From Spongiibacter pelagi (GTDB lineage: Bacteria > Pseudomonadota > Gammaproteobacteria > Pseudomonadales > Spongiibacteraceae), in the NCBI RefSeq assembly GCF_014705705.1, contig NZ_JACXLD010000002.1, positions 398,831 to 462,830 on the forward strand: 64,000 nucleotides of DNA, read 5' to 3'. Each line of letters starts with the position of its first letter. Position 1 is the stretch's first letter. Made by a program: the position numbers and the translations under genes. Below, piece by piece: positions 8,693 to 17,622 of this stretch. The notes beneath the pieces are model-generated. The model was given only the letters and a program-made list of their open reading frames with translations, did not search any database and had not been told where the DNA came from.

Positions 8693-9191
8693 TTCACGCC
8701 ACCAGCGGGGTTTTTCCCTGCTGGAATTGATGGTGGTGGTTTTCATCATCGGCCTGCTTAGCACCGCCGTTGTGTTAGCTATTCCCTCACGCAGTGGCGA
8801 ACAGCTCTTGGTGCAGGAGCGCTATAAATTATTGGGTGCTTTGCGCACCGCTCGAGCAGAAGCGGTGTTTAGTGGGCACAGTCTCGGTTTGCTCTGGCAG
8901 AGTAATCAGGGTCGGTTTCTCATTCTGAGTCGCAGTGGTTGGGCGCCTATCACCGCTGGCGTACTTGCTAAAACCATCGAACTAGATGCCTCGGTTAACT
9001 CGGAAATTACCTTGTCAGGACAGTTAATAGAAACGCAATCAAGCGGCCAAAATAAGATTTTGACCCCTCAGCTGGTGTTTCTTGGTGATGGTCAGGTTTC
9101 CGCTTTTGAATGGCGTCTGTCTACAGCGGGTGCGAATTCTGTCGAGTTTGATCAACGCTTGAGACTGATTGATGACGAGGAGGCGCGCTGA
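8667..9191 (+). CDS. gspH: Minor pseudopilin GspH
   Basis: 174 residues. Prepilin leader ending HQRG|FSLLELMVVVFIIGLLS followed by LLGALRTARAEAVFSGHSLGL, the GspH hallmark. The likely GTG start at 8667 lies inside gspG (26-base overlap). It is a tip-complex minor pseudopilin that helps start pseudopilus assembly with GspI, J and K, encoded next. Confidence 0.9.
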   Translation: MILLTGRNNSRHQRGFSLLELMVVVFIIGLLSTAVVLAIPSRSGEQLLVQERYKLLGALRTARAEAVFSGHSLGLLWQSNQGRFLILSRSGWAPITAGVLAKTIELDASVNSEITLSGQLIETQSSGQNKILTPQLVFLGDGQVSAFEWRLSTAGANSVEFDQRLRLIDDEEAR

Positions 9192-9563
9192 ATGTTTTCT
9201 CGTTCTGCTCGCCTGTCGAGTCAACAAGGTTTCACACTTTTGGAAGTGATGGTGGCACTGATGATTTTTGCTACCGCTGCCGTTGCGCTCACCAAAAGCC
9301 TGAGTGAAAGCGCTTACAGCACCTCGGCGCTTGAAGAGCGTCAGTTTGCAGATTTAGTCGCCAGCAATTTATTGGTGGATATACTTCGCGAAGGCTACGG
9401 AAATCGCAGCAGTGGCGAAGCCAGCATGGCCGGTTATAACTTTACCTGGTCGCGCCAAATCAGTGATACCCCACACCCAAATATCCAACGCGTGGATTTA
9501 TTGGTCCAGCTCGCTGAAAACGGCGATCGGCTGGCCAGTCGAACGGCTTATCTGGAACGCTAA
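9192..9563 (+). CDS. gspI: Minor pseudopilin GspI
   Basis: 123 residues. Leader SQQG|FTLLEVMVALMIFATAAVAL with Glu at +5, then the short GspI body with ASNLLVDILREG (usual A-x-N-x-L context) and FTWSRQISDTPHPNIQRVDLLV. Starts one base after the gspH stop. It forms the pseudopilus tip with GspJ and GspK. Confidence 0.93.
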   Translation: MFSRSARLSSQQGFTLLEVMVALMIFATAAVALTKSLSESAYSTSALEERQFADLVASNLLVDILREGYGNRSSGEASMAGYNFTWSRQISDTPHPNIQRVDLLVQLAENGDRLASRTAYLER

Positions 9564-9566
9564 GCC

Positions 9567-10196
9567 ATGAGTGAGGGCTATTTCAAAATACGCCGACTCC
9601 AGCGGGGTTTTACCTTGGTGGAGCTGCTTATCGCGGTTGCGATAATGGCCTTATTAGGTAGTCTGGCCGGCTTTATGCTGAACAGCTCCTTAAACAATAA
9701 GGAAAGGATAGAGCTGCACCAACAGCGTTTGGAAGAACTGGCGTTGGCCTTGCAAATTATCCGCCGAGATTTTGAGCAACTCACGCCGCGCATTCCCCGT
9801 GACCAACAGGGCGATCCGTTTAGAGCGCGCATTCGTGCAGAGCAAATTGGCGAGCACAGCGAGGTGGAATTTGTTCACGGTGGACGGCGCATATTGCCGG
9901 GGCAAATCTTACAAAGTGATTTGGAACGGGTGCGCTATCAGTGGGAAGACGGCAGCCTCGTTCGCTATAGCGCCGCCGTTGCCGATCCAACGACTAATAC
10001 CGAGTGGCAGCGGCAGCTGATGCTCGATGATGTCAGTCGCTTTGTGGTGGAGTTTTATTACGAGAAGCGCTGGACCAGTTTTTGGCCGCCCAACACACAA
10101 ATTAGCGCGACCCAGCCCGACGGCGTTCGAGTGGTCATGGATGTGGCTCAGTGGCCTGATATCACCATGAATATTTTGCTACCGGAGATTGAGTAA
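9567..10196 (+). CDS. gspJ: Minor pseudopilin GspJ
   Basis: 209 residues. Leader LQRG|FTLVELLIAVAIMALLGSLA, then LALALQIIRRDFEQLTPR and the later LERVRYQWEDGSLVR and FYYEKRWTSFWPP segments characteristic of GspJ. Its TAA stop overlaps the ATG of gspK by one base. Confidence 0.95.
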   Translation: MSEGYFKIRRLQRGFTLVELLIAVAIMALLGSLAGFMLNSSLNNKERIELHQQRLEELALALQIIRRDFEQLTPRIPRDQQGDPFRARIRAEQIGEHSEVEFVHGGRRILPGQILQSDLERVRYQWEDGSLVRYSAAVADPTTNTEWQRQLMLDDVSRFVVEFYYEKRWTSFWPPNTQISATQPDGVRVVMDVAQWPDITMNILLPEIE

Positions 10197-11212
10197 TGTT
10201 CCGGCCGCGTAAGCAAAGCCGCTCTTCTCAAATCGTGACCAATCAGAGCGGTGCGGCTCTAATCATGGTGCTGTTATTAGTTGCGGTGATGCTGATTTTG
10301 TCTGTGTCGCTGGTTGATGGGGTGCGCTATAACAGTCAGCGTTTGCTTAACCAGCGATTTATGGAGCAGAGTTTTTGGTATGCCCTGGGCGGCGAAACCT
10401 TAGCCAAATATGCGTTAGAAGATATCGCCGACGAAGAGACGGTGAACTTGGGGCAAGATTGGGCGCGCGAGGATATTTTGTTTCCCATTGATGGCGGTTC
10501 AATCGCCGGGCGGTTTGTCGATCAGCAAGCCTGTTTTAACCTCAATAATTTGTATCCACCTAATACTGAAGATGGTGAAGAGGAAGATCCTGATCGGGCG
10601 CCGTTACGTTTGTTTCGAAATCTGTTTACCAATTTGGAGCTGTCGCAGCAGCGTGCAGATTTTATCGCGGGTCGGGTGGCAGACTGGATCGACGAAGACT
10701 TCTCGCCAGAAGGGGTATACGGGGCGGAGGATTTGAATTACAACCGCGGCGACTATCCCTTTATGCCGCCGAATGCGCTGCTCACTTCGCTGAGCGAATT
10801 GACCTTGTTTGCAGAGTTTGAAGAAGGTGAGCAGGGCAAGTTGTGGCCTAACTTTTGTGTGTTGCCCCAAGTGGATACCACACTCAATATCAACACACTC
10901 AAAGTGGAGCAAGCCGCTCTACTTGCGGCGGCGCTGGATAATTTGATCACCGTTGATCAAGCCAGAATGATGCTTGAAAGTCGGCCCGCTCAAGGTTGGC
11001 CCGATGTGGAGAGCTTTGTCGCGTCGTTGGGATTAAGTGAGGAGACACCCTTGAGCGCAGAAATGCAGAACGCTTTGGGTGTAAAATCGAATTATTTTAT
11101 GGGCTTGGCGGATGTGTTTTACCAGCAGCGCCAATTAAAAGTCTACAGTCGCTTTGTGATTAAAGGCACTAAAGTCTATGCCTACTCGCGTGAATACGGA
11201 GACGTTTTTTGA
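10196..11212 (+). CDS. gspK: Minor pseudopilin GspK
   Basis: 338 residues. Leader followed by SG|AALIMVLLLVAVMLILSV; as usual in GspK the Glu at +5 is absent. The large globular part has FVDQQACFNLNNLYPP, RVADWIDED and a helix-hairpin-helix-like AQGWPDVESF segment. It caps the pseudopilus tip. Its stop overlaps the TTG start of gspL (TTGA). Confidence 0.95.
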   Translation: MFRPRKQSRSSQIVTNQSGAALIMVLLLVAVMLILSVSLVDGVRYNSQRLLNQRFMEQSFWYALGGETLAKYALEDIADEETVNLGQDWAREDILFPIDGGSIAGRFVDQQACFNLNNLYPPNTEDGEEEDPDRAPLRLFRNLFTNLELSQQRADFIAGRVADWIDEDFSPEGVYGAEDLNYNRGDYPFMPPNALLTSLSELTLFAEFEEGEQGKLWPNFCVLPQVDTTLNINTLKVEQAALLAAALDNLITVDQARMMLESRPAQGWPDVESFVASLGLSEETPLSAEMQNALGVKSNYFMGLADVFYQQRQLKVYSRFVIKGTKVYAYSREYGDVF

Positions 11213-12417
11213 GTAATCAATTGTTTCTCGAACTGCCTGCCCGCTTGGAAGGTGGCGAGCCCGAAACGCTGAACTGGCTGGTTTGGGATGTCGAGACCTC
11301 TCAGGTGCGCGATCGCGGCTGCGTGAGTGTTGAGCAGTTGTCGGCTCTGGCCGATCAATTCTCCGCTTTGCCTTGTTACGCCTTAGTCCCCGGTGAGCTG
11401 GTTAGCCGTCATCAAATTGTGCTGCCAAAAGGTGGCCGAGTGGGTTTGTCGGCCTTGCCGTTTCAACTCGAAGAAAGACTCTGCTCCGATCTGTCCGGCG
11501 TGCATTTTGCTCACAGTGTGATTAAGCCAAATCAATCCACAGATGTACTGGTTGTGGAGCGTGAATTGATGGCTGCTTGGCATCAGCTATTGCTTAACAG
11601 CGGCTTGAAAGTGAAAGCGCTTTATCCAGATTACGGCGCTATTGCCGAAAATATTGTGGTACTTGACCAGCACCGCGCGATTTCTCACAGCGTTTCTGCC
11701 GCGGCAGCAATGCAAGCAAAAAACTTTCCAGTGTGGGCTAAGTTGGCCGGTGGTGTGGAAGAGATGTCTGCCTATACCTGTTGTGAGGCAAGTGCCGAGG
11801 TGGTGTTAAAAGAAAACCTACCGTCACAGAATGTGTTTTCCGTTGCCCAACGCCTCGATGCCATTGCCGCCAATTTCTCACCTTGGCTGCCTAATCTATT
11901 GAGTGCCGAGTTTGCCTTGCGCGATGAGCAGTCGGCTTTGGTCAAAGCCCTGCGTTGGCCCGTTATTTTGTTATTGGCGCTACTGTTTGGTCATTGGCTG
12001 AATCTCGGTTTGGCCATTGCTGCGCAAAATAAAGAAATTACGCAACTTGAGAGCGCCATTGATCAGGTTTATCTCGATACCTTCCCCGGTGCGCGAGTGG
12101 TGAATGCTCGCAGTCAGATGCGCAGTAAATTGAACGCCTTGGAGCAGGGCGGAAGTGATTCCAGCTTTCTTCCTTGGCTGGAAACCATTGCCCTGGCATC
12201 CGGTGGCGGTCAGTCAATACGGTTTAGTCAATTAAACTTTGCAGCAACACCGGGAGAAATCCGCTTGTCGCTGTCTGCGCCGAGTTATGAGGCCGTTGAT
12301 ACTTGGGTCGCTAAGTTGCAGGCCAAAGGGCTCACCGTTGAGCGTGGCGCTTTTGCTGCAGAGGCGGGCGGCAGTAACCGCGTTAGTGGTCAAATCAGTG
12401 TGAAGGGAGGCCGCTAA
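11209..12417 (+). CDS. gspL: Type II secretion protein GspL
   Basis: 402 residues from a TTG start overlapping gspK by four bases. Cytoplasmic actin-like domain (about 1-240), one membrane segment (about 246-268, LRWPVILLLALLFGHWLNLGLA) and a periplasmic ferredoxin-like domain (about 300-400). GspL recruits the GspE ATPase to the membrane and pairs with GspM. Confidence 0.92.
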   Translation: MSNQLFLELPARLEGGEPETLNWLVWDVETSQVRDRGCVSVEQLSALADQFSALPCYALVPGELVSRHQIVLPKGGRVGLSALPFQLEERLCSDLSGVHFAHSVIKPNQSTDVLVVERELMAAWHQLLLNSGLKVKALYPDYGAIAENIVVLDQHRAISHSVSAAAAMQAKNFPVWAKLAGGVEEMSAYTCCEASAEVVLKENLPSQNVFSVAQRLDAIAANFSPWLPNLLSAEFALRDEQSALVKALRWPVILLLALLFGHWLNLGLAIAAQNKEITQLESAIDQVYLDTFPGARVVNARSQMRSKLNALEQGGSDSSFLPWLETIALASGGGQSIRFSQLNFAATPGEIRLSLSAPSYEAVDTWVAKLQAKGLTVERGAFAAEAGGSNRVSGQISVKGGR

Positions 12418-12893
12418 TGAAATCGATTCAACAATATTTCGCTAGCCGTACTGAGCGCGAGCGCCAGATTCTTATTCTGGGTACTGTGTTTGGTTTGCCA
12501 TTATTAATTTGGTTGGCGCTATGGCAGCCCATGTTGCAGGCGCGTGCGAGTGGCGAAGAAAAGCTGCTTCAACGCCGTCAAACCTATGAATGGATGCAGC
12601 AATCTGCGGCCACCATTAAGGCTAACCAAGGTGGCGCTAAAACCGTGGCCAGTGGTTCACCGCAGCAAAAAATAACCGCCGCTGCGGCGCAACATACCAT
12701 CACCTTGACCCGAATAGAGCCGATGAGCAACGGCCGTTACACCTTGTGGGTAAGTGCGGCTGACTACAATTCGGCGGTGCATTTTGTGGATGCTTTGCTG
12801 CGCGCGGGCTTGACGCTAGAGTCGCTTAGTATGAATCAGCTTGATGTGCCGGGAACGGTATCGCTGCGTGCCAGCTTTGGGGGCGGGCAGTGA
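12417..12893 (+). CDS. gspM: Type II secretion protein GspM
   Basis: 158 residues. Short cytoplasmic start, one membrane segment (about 20-40), and a small periplasmic domain ending in LLRAGLTLESLSMNQLDVPGTVSLRA. Start ATG overlaps the gspL stop by one base. Size, position and topology match GspM, the partner of GspL in the inner-membrane platform. Confidence 0.92.
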   Translation: MKSIQQYFASRTERERQILILGTVFGLPLLIWLALWQPMLQARASGEEKLLQRRQTYEWMQQSAATIKANQGGAKTVASGSPQQKITAAAAQHTITLTRIEPMSNGRYTLWVSAADYNSAVHFVDALLRAGLTLESLSMNQLDVPGTVSLRASFGGGQ

Positions 12894-13612
12894 AACGGGT
12901 TTTAGGCATTAGTGCGGCACTGCTGTTTTTTCTGATTTGCGTTATCTGGCGAGCGCCGGCTTGGCTATTAGTTGATTCGCTTGATTCACATTTGCCGCCT
13001 GAGCTGCAATTGGGTAGCGCGAGTGGAAGCCTGTGGCAGGGTGAGTTTAGTACCGTTCAATATCAGGGGATTACCCTTGAGCAGGTGAGCTGGCAATTAC
13101 AGCCGATCAAAGCCTTGCAAGGTTCGCCACTTAAACTGAAAGTTAAGTTTCCCGTACAGCTTGATGCGGAGCTGGGCTTTAGCCAAGGGCAACTAAAGCT
13201 GAATGCTTTAGCCGCCAAGGCCAGCCTGGCTAGTGTGCTGGATCTGGCCGGTGTGCCAAGTATGGGTTTTGATGGCCGTTTAAGTGCAGAGCTAAGCGGT
13301 GTTTTTGGCGAACAGGGCTGTACCGAATTTGATGGCCAGCTGGAGTTATTGCAACTCAGCGGTGATCTTGCCGGGGTAAGTCAAATTGCGCCACTGCGGG
13401 CAGACCTCGTTTGTCAGGGTAGAAATATCAATTTGAAAATTGCCGAAGACAATTCCGCCAAAGTGAGAGGCAGTGTGAGAGTGCCGCTAGCCGGTGGTAA
13501 GCCGACTGGCAGCATTATGGTTTCTCCGCAAGCTAATTCAGAATTGTATCTAAGCCTGCAAGATTTTCTCGGCCGCCCGCGTAACGGTAAAGATTTTATT
13601 ATCCGCTTGTAG
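12890..13612 (+). CDS. gspN: Type II secretion protein GspN
   Basis: 240 residues from a GTG overlapping gspM (GTGA). One N-terminal membrane segment (about 5-25) then a beta-rich periplasmic domain with GSASGSLWQGEF, VSWQLQPIKALQG and FDGRLSAELSG, the AsmA-like repeats seen in GspN. GspN is dispensable in some species. Last gene of the operon; no terminator hairpin is visible before the convergent acyl-CoA dehydrogenase gene 12 bases away. Confidence 0.88.
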   Translation: MKRVLGISAALLFFLICVIWRAPAWLLVDSLDSHLPPELQLGSASGSLWQGEFSTVQYQGITLEQVSWQLQPIKALQGSPLKLKVKFPVQLDAELGFSQGQLKLNALAAKASLASVLDLAGVPSMGFDGRLSAELSGVFGEQGCTEFDGQLELLQLSGDLAGVSQIAPLRADLVCQGRNINLKIAEDNSAKVRGSVRVPLAGGKPTGSIMVSPQANSELYLSLQDFLGRPRNGKDFIIRL

Positions 13613-13624
13613 CAGGCTTATATT

Positions 13625-14764
13625 TTAGTACCCGCAGAGCGTCGCATAGCGATCTCGATGAAATCCCGAGTTGCCGAAAAGTTGCGTTGCCACCCGCGAG
13701 CGTTTTAAGAAAAAGCCGATTTCCAGCTCATCTGTCACCCCAATGCCGCCGTGCATTTGCACGGCTTCAGAGGTCACTTTTTCAAATACATCGTTCAGCC
13801 GTGCTTTTGCCAAACTTGCCAATTGAGGGAGGTCGGGGCGCTTATCATCAATAGCTGACAGAGCATCTAAAACTACCGATTTTGCCAATTCCAACTCGGT
13901 AAACAGAATGGCAGCACGGTGCTGCAGAGCTTGAAAGCTCCCAATTTTCTGGCCAAATTGATCGCGCTCTTTCAGGTAAGCTACGGTGCGCTCAAAACAT
14001 TCCAAGGCGCCGCCTAGCATTTCTGCGGCTAGGCAAATACGACTGCGATCTAGTGCAATATTAAGTGCCGGCCAAATTTGATCCGCTTCACCCAGCAAAT
14101 CGGCATCGCTTAGCTGCACGTTTTCGAAAATGATTTCGCTGGCTGAGCGGCTGTCTACCCATTGCTTGCTGTGTTGGGTGATGCCCTTTACTTGGCTATT
14201 TACCAAGAAAGCGCTCAGTCCCTCACTGCCGTTGCTATCTTTATTTGTGCGAGCAATAACCACTAATTTATCTGCGCTACTGGCGTCCAGTACCACGGAT
14301 TTACGGCCATTAAGAATATAGCCGTCAGCGGTTTTTTCCGCCTGAGTTTGAATGGCGGTCGGCGCGTGGTGGTGGCCTTCTTCCAGCGCCAGCGCCAAGG
14401 TCAGTTCGCCACTGATTATTGCCGGTAGCAATTCCTGTTTCTGTTGCTCGCTTGCGGCTAGCTGAATCAGCGAAGCTGAAAGTACCACGGTGCTGAGCAG
14501 TGGTGATGCGGCAAGGGTGCGGCCGGTTTGTTCAAAAATCGCGCCTAAACCCAGATAGCCAAAATCGAGCCCGCCAAATTCTTCGGGGAATACAATACCG
14601 CTCCAGCCGAGCTCGCACATGGCTTGCCAATGATCGGGCTTATAACCGTGAGTGTCGCCGGAATCGCGTAAGGCGCGCAGCTCGCTAACCGGCATGGTGC
14701 TGCTTAAAAAATCTTTGGCGGTGTCTTTAAGCAGGCGTTGTTCTTCGTTTAATACCAAAGCCAT
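13625..14764 (-). CDS. Acyl-CoA dehydrogenase family protein (probable non-catalytic-Glu partner)
   Basis: 379 residues with the ACAD layout: N-terminal helices, a middle beta domain and a C-terminal helical domain with MHGGIGVTDE (about 340). The usual C-terminal catalytic stretch (GGT-E type) is replaced by QLFGNSGFHRDRYA, so this copy may lack the standard base. It lies 9 bases downstream of a second ACAD gene on the same strand. Such pairs often form alpha2-beta2 enzymes acting on CoA-linked sterol side chains or other bulky acyl groups. Substrate unknown. Confidence 0.85.
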   Translation of the reverse strand: MALVLNEEQRLLKDTAKDFLSSTMPVSELRALRDSGDTHGYKPDHWQAMCELGWSGIVFPEEFGGLDFGYLGLGAIFEQTGRTLAASPLLSTVVLSASLIQLAASEQQKQELLPAIISGELTLALALEEGHHHAPTAIQTQAEKTADGYILNGRKSVVLDASSADKLVVIARTNKDSNGSEGLSAFLVNSQVKGITQHSKQWVDSRSASEIIFENVQLSDADLLGEADQIWPALNIALDRSRICLAAEMLGGALECFERTVAYLKERDQFGQKIGSFQALQHRAAILFTELELAKSVVLDALSAIDDKRPDLPQLASLAKARLNDVFEKVTSEAVQMHGGIGVTDELEIGFFLKRSRVATQLFGNSGFHRDRYATLCGY

Positions 14765-14773
14765 ATTGTTCTC

Positions 14774-15979
14774 CTAAGCCTGTGCATTGTGTTCGGGCAA
14801 TTCCAGTGCCCGCTTGGCGATGATATTGAGCTGCACTTCGGATGTGCCGCCGGCGATGCTTAAGGCTTTGGAAAATAACCAGCCACGGGTAGTAAGAATT
14901 TCATCGTCATTGAAGCCGGCTCCGCCCCAGCCCAGTGCTTGATGACCGAGTAAAGCGACTAATAATTCATCTTTATTTTTGGTTTCTTCGGTGCCGACAT
15001 ATTTCATGATCAGCGGTACATTGGGGTCGGCTAGGCCGTGCATCCGTTCTTCAAAACTGCGGAAATGGGTGAGGCCGATGGCGCGAAAATTCATTTCATG
15101 GCGAACCAATTGGTCGCGCAGCGCCAAGTCTTTAAGTTTGCCATCTTCGCCCAACCCAATATATTCCAGCGCGGCTTGAACCGGGCCAAAACTGGGGCCG
15201 GGGGTGTCGCCGCCAATTTCAGACATCAGCTTGCGCTCGTGTTTTAACAGCGCTTTGGCGACTGACCAGCCCTTATTCAGTTCACCGATGAGATTGCCTT
15301 TAGGCACTTTGACATTGTCAAAAAAGGTCTGGCAAAACTCGGATTCACCGCTGATAAGTTCAATCGGTGTGGTGGTCACTCCGGGGTCGTTCATATCAAT
15401 CAGTAAAAAACTGATGCCTTCCTGTTTTTTTGCTGCCGGGTCGGTGCGAACCAGACAGAAAATCCAGTCGGCTTTATCGGCATTTGTCGTCCAGATTTTA
15501 GTGCCATTTACGAGGAAATGATCGCCACAATCTTCAGCGCGGGTTTGCAGGCTGGCCAAGTCGGAACCGGCGCCGGGTTCTGAGTAACCTTGGCACCAGC
15601 GAATTTCGCCCCGTGCAATTTTTGGAATATGTTCATGTTGCTGGGCTTCGGTTCCAAACTCTAATACCGCTGGGCCAAGCATCCATATGCCTAAATCATA
15701 GAGCGGCGTGCGGCAGCCCAGGGCTTTCATTTCTTCTTTCAGAATACGAGTTTGTTGCTCGTCGAGACCGCCGCCGCCCAGGGCTTGAGGCCAGTCAGGC
15801 ACCGTCCAGCCACGGTCGCGCATACGCTCAAACCAAAGTTTGGCATCATTATTGGGGAAAGTTTTATTACGTCCCGCCCAGACTTGTTCTTCGCGCACGA
15901 TGGGACGGCGCTGTGAAGGGGGACAATTTTCTTCTAACCAGGTGCGTACTTCCTGACGGAATGCATCAGCTGAATTCAC
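14774..15979 (-). CDS. Acyl-CoA dehydrogenase family protein
   Basis: 401 residues. FAD and substrate contacts QGYSEPGAGSDLASLQTRA (about 134-152) and WTTNADKADW are clear, and the C-terminal AGGTSEVQLNIIAKRALELP has the GGT-E motif of a catalytically complete subunit. It catalyses alpha,beta-desaturation of an acyl-CoA with FAD. With the downstream 379-residue partner it probably makes a heteromeric enzyme. ATG start follows AGGAGT on the minus strand. No transferase or ligase gene is adjacent to reveal the substrate. Confidence 0.9.
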   Translation of the reverse strand: MNSADAFRQEVRTWLEENCPPSQRRPIVREEQVWAGRNKTFPNNDAKLWFERMRDRGWTVPDWPQALGGGGLDEQQTRILKEEMKALGCRTPLYDLGIWMLGPAVLEFGTEAQQHEHIPKIARGEIRWCQGYSEPGAGSDLASLQTRAEDCGDHFLVNGTKIWTTNADKADWIFCLVRTDPAAKKQEGISFLLIDMNDPGVTTTPIELISGESEFCQTFFDNVKVPKGNLIGELNKGWSVAKALLKHERKLMSEIGGDTPGPSFGPVQAALEYIGLGEDGKLKDLALRDQLVRHEMNFRAIGLTHFRSFEERMHGLADPNVPLIMKYVGTEETKNKDELLVALLGHQALGWGGAGFNDDEILTTRGWLFSKALSIAGGTSEVQLNIIAKRALELPEHNAQA

Positions 15980-16030
15980 ACTAGACTCCTAAATCAGCCT
16001 TCTTTTAATTTCACATTAAGGTAGGATTAG

Positions 16031-16051
16031 CGACCTTGGATGCCAAGGTCG
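16031..16051. promoter_or_regulatory. Perfect inverted repeat between acyl-CoA dehydrogenase and glpK
   Basis: CGACCTTGG (16031-16039), ATG, CCAAGGTCG (16043-16051). It sits in the 147-bp divergent region, 52 bp from the acyl-CoA dehydrogenase start and about 75 bp before glpK. No T run follows on either strand, so an operator is more likely than a terminator. Confidence 0.4.
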
Positions 16052-16126
16052 AAACTGGTCAATATGACTTGCAAAAGGGGTCATTGCGCGCTTGTATTCG
16101 ACCAGTAATACGAATAAGGAATAGTT

Positions 16127-17611
16127 ATGTCAGATTTTATTCTTGCCATTGATCAGGGTACGACCAGTTCACGGGCGATTGTGTTTAATGCTGCCGGCCA
16201 GCACTGCGGTGTCGGTCAGCAAGAATTTGCTCAACACTATCCAAAAGACGCTTGGGTAGAGCACGATCCGGAAGAAATTTGGCAAACCACGCTCGCCAGT
16301 TGTCGGGCGGCGATTGCCGCAGCTGAAATCAGCGCAGAGCAAATTGCGACGGTCGGCATTACCAATCAGCGTGAGACCACCTTGTTGTGGGATCGTGAAA
16401 CCGGAGAGCCGGTTTATCCCGCCATTGTCTGGCAAGATCGGCGCACTGCAGAACAGTGTGTGCGTTTGAAATCTCAAGGTTTGGAAGAATTTGTTCGCCA
16501 GCGCACCGGCTTGTTGCTCGATCCGTATTTCTCGGCCACTAAGTTGGCTTGGATTCTCGATAATGTGGACGGTGCACGTGAGCGTGCCGAGGCGGGGAAG
16601 CTGGCTTTTGGCACGGTAGATTGTTTTTTGTTGTGGCGATTAACGGGCGGCAAGTCACACGCGACCGATGCCACCAATGCGTCTCGAACCTTGCTGTTTA
16701 ATATCCACAGACAGCAATGGGATGCGGAATTGCTGAGAATTTTTGATATTCCGGCCGCGATATTGCCCGAGGTTAAAGATAATTGCGCCGAGTTTGGTCG
16801 TACTGATCCGGACTTGTTTGGCGCGAGTTTACCGATTCAAAGCATGATTGGTGATCAGCAAGCGGCAACGGTTGGCCAGGCGTGCTTTGTGCCGGGCATG
16901 GTGAAAAGCACTTATGGCACCGGCTGTTTTGTGGTGTTGAATACCGGTGATAAGGCCTTGGTTTCCTCGCAGCGCTTGTTAACGACCATTGCCTATCAAC
17001 TCGATGGCAAGCCTTGCTATGCCCTTGAAGGTAGTATTTTTGTGGCTGGCGCGGCGGTGCAGTGGTTGCGTGACGGTTTAAAACTGATTGGTTCGGCGGC
17101 GGAAACTCAAGGCTTGGCGGAAAGTGTGGAGACCGCCGGCGGTGTTTATATGATTCCGGCATTTACCGGCTTGGGTGCCCCGTATTGGGACCCAGATGCG
17201 CGGGGCGCCATTTTGGGCCTGACTCGCGATACTGGTATTGCTCATATCGCCAGAGCGACTTTGGAATCGGTTTGTTATCAAACCCGCGACCTATTGGAAG
17301 CAATGCGCGGCGATGGCGCAAATATCGCTTCCTTGCGAGTAGATGGCGGCATGGTGGTAAACGACTGGCTGGTTCAGCGTTTGGCCGACACCTTGGGGGT
17401 TTCCTGTGAGCGTCCGCAAGTTACTGAAACCACGGCTCTGGGCGCCGCGTATTTGGCGGGTTTGCAGGCGGGCTTGTTCGATAGCCTAGAGTCAATTGCG
17501 GCACTGTGGCAGCGACAGGCCATGTTTGAACCGCAAATGCCTGCTGTGCAGCGTGAGCAGCGTTATCACGGCTGGAAGAAAGCGGTGAGCCGGGTGCGAA
17601 CGTCTGAGTAA
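16127..17611 (+). CDS. glpK: Glycerol kinase
   Basis: 494 residues, full length. FGGY kinase signatures: phosphate-binding [12 protein letters not shown] (about 7-18), NQRETT (about 82), the active-site region [23 protein letters not shown], and the FGGY C-terminal signature with [17 protein letters not shown] and [13 protein letters not shown]. It phosphorylates glycerol to sn-glycerol 3-phosphate with ATP. Neither a glycerol facilitator nor glpD is adjacent. GGAATAG stands before the ATG. Confidence 0.97.
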   Translation: MSDFILAIDQGTTSSRAIVFNAAGQHCGVGQQEFAQHYPKDAWVEHDPEEIWQTTLASCRAAIAAAEISAEQIATVGITNQRETTLLWDRETGEPVYPAIVWQDRRTAEQCVRLKSQGLEEFVRQRTGLLLDPYFSATKLAWILDNVDGARERAEAGKLAFGTVDCFLLWRLTGGKSHATDATNASRTLLFNIHRQQWDAELLRIFDIPAAILPEVKDNCAEFGRTDPDLFGASLPIQSMIGDQQAATVGQACFVPGMVKSTYGTGCFVVLNTGDKALVSSQRLLTTIAYQLDGKPCYALEGSIFVAGAAVQWLRDGLKLIGSAAETQGLAESVETAGGVYMIPAFTGLGAPYWDPDARGAILGLTRDTGIAHIARATLESVCYQTRDLLEAMRGDGANIASLRVDGGMVVNDWLVQRLADTLGVSCERPQVTETTALGAAYLAGLQAGLFDSLESIAALWQRQAMFEPQMPAVQREQRYHGWKKAVSRVRTSE

Positions 17612-17622
17612 TCGGGGCCGGT

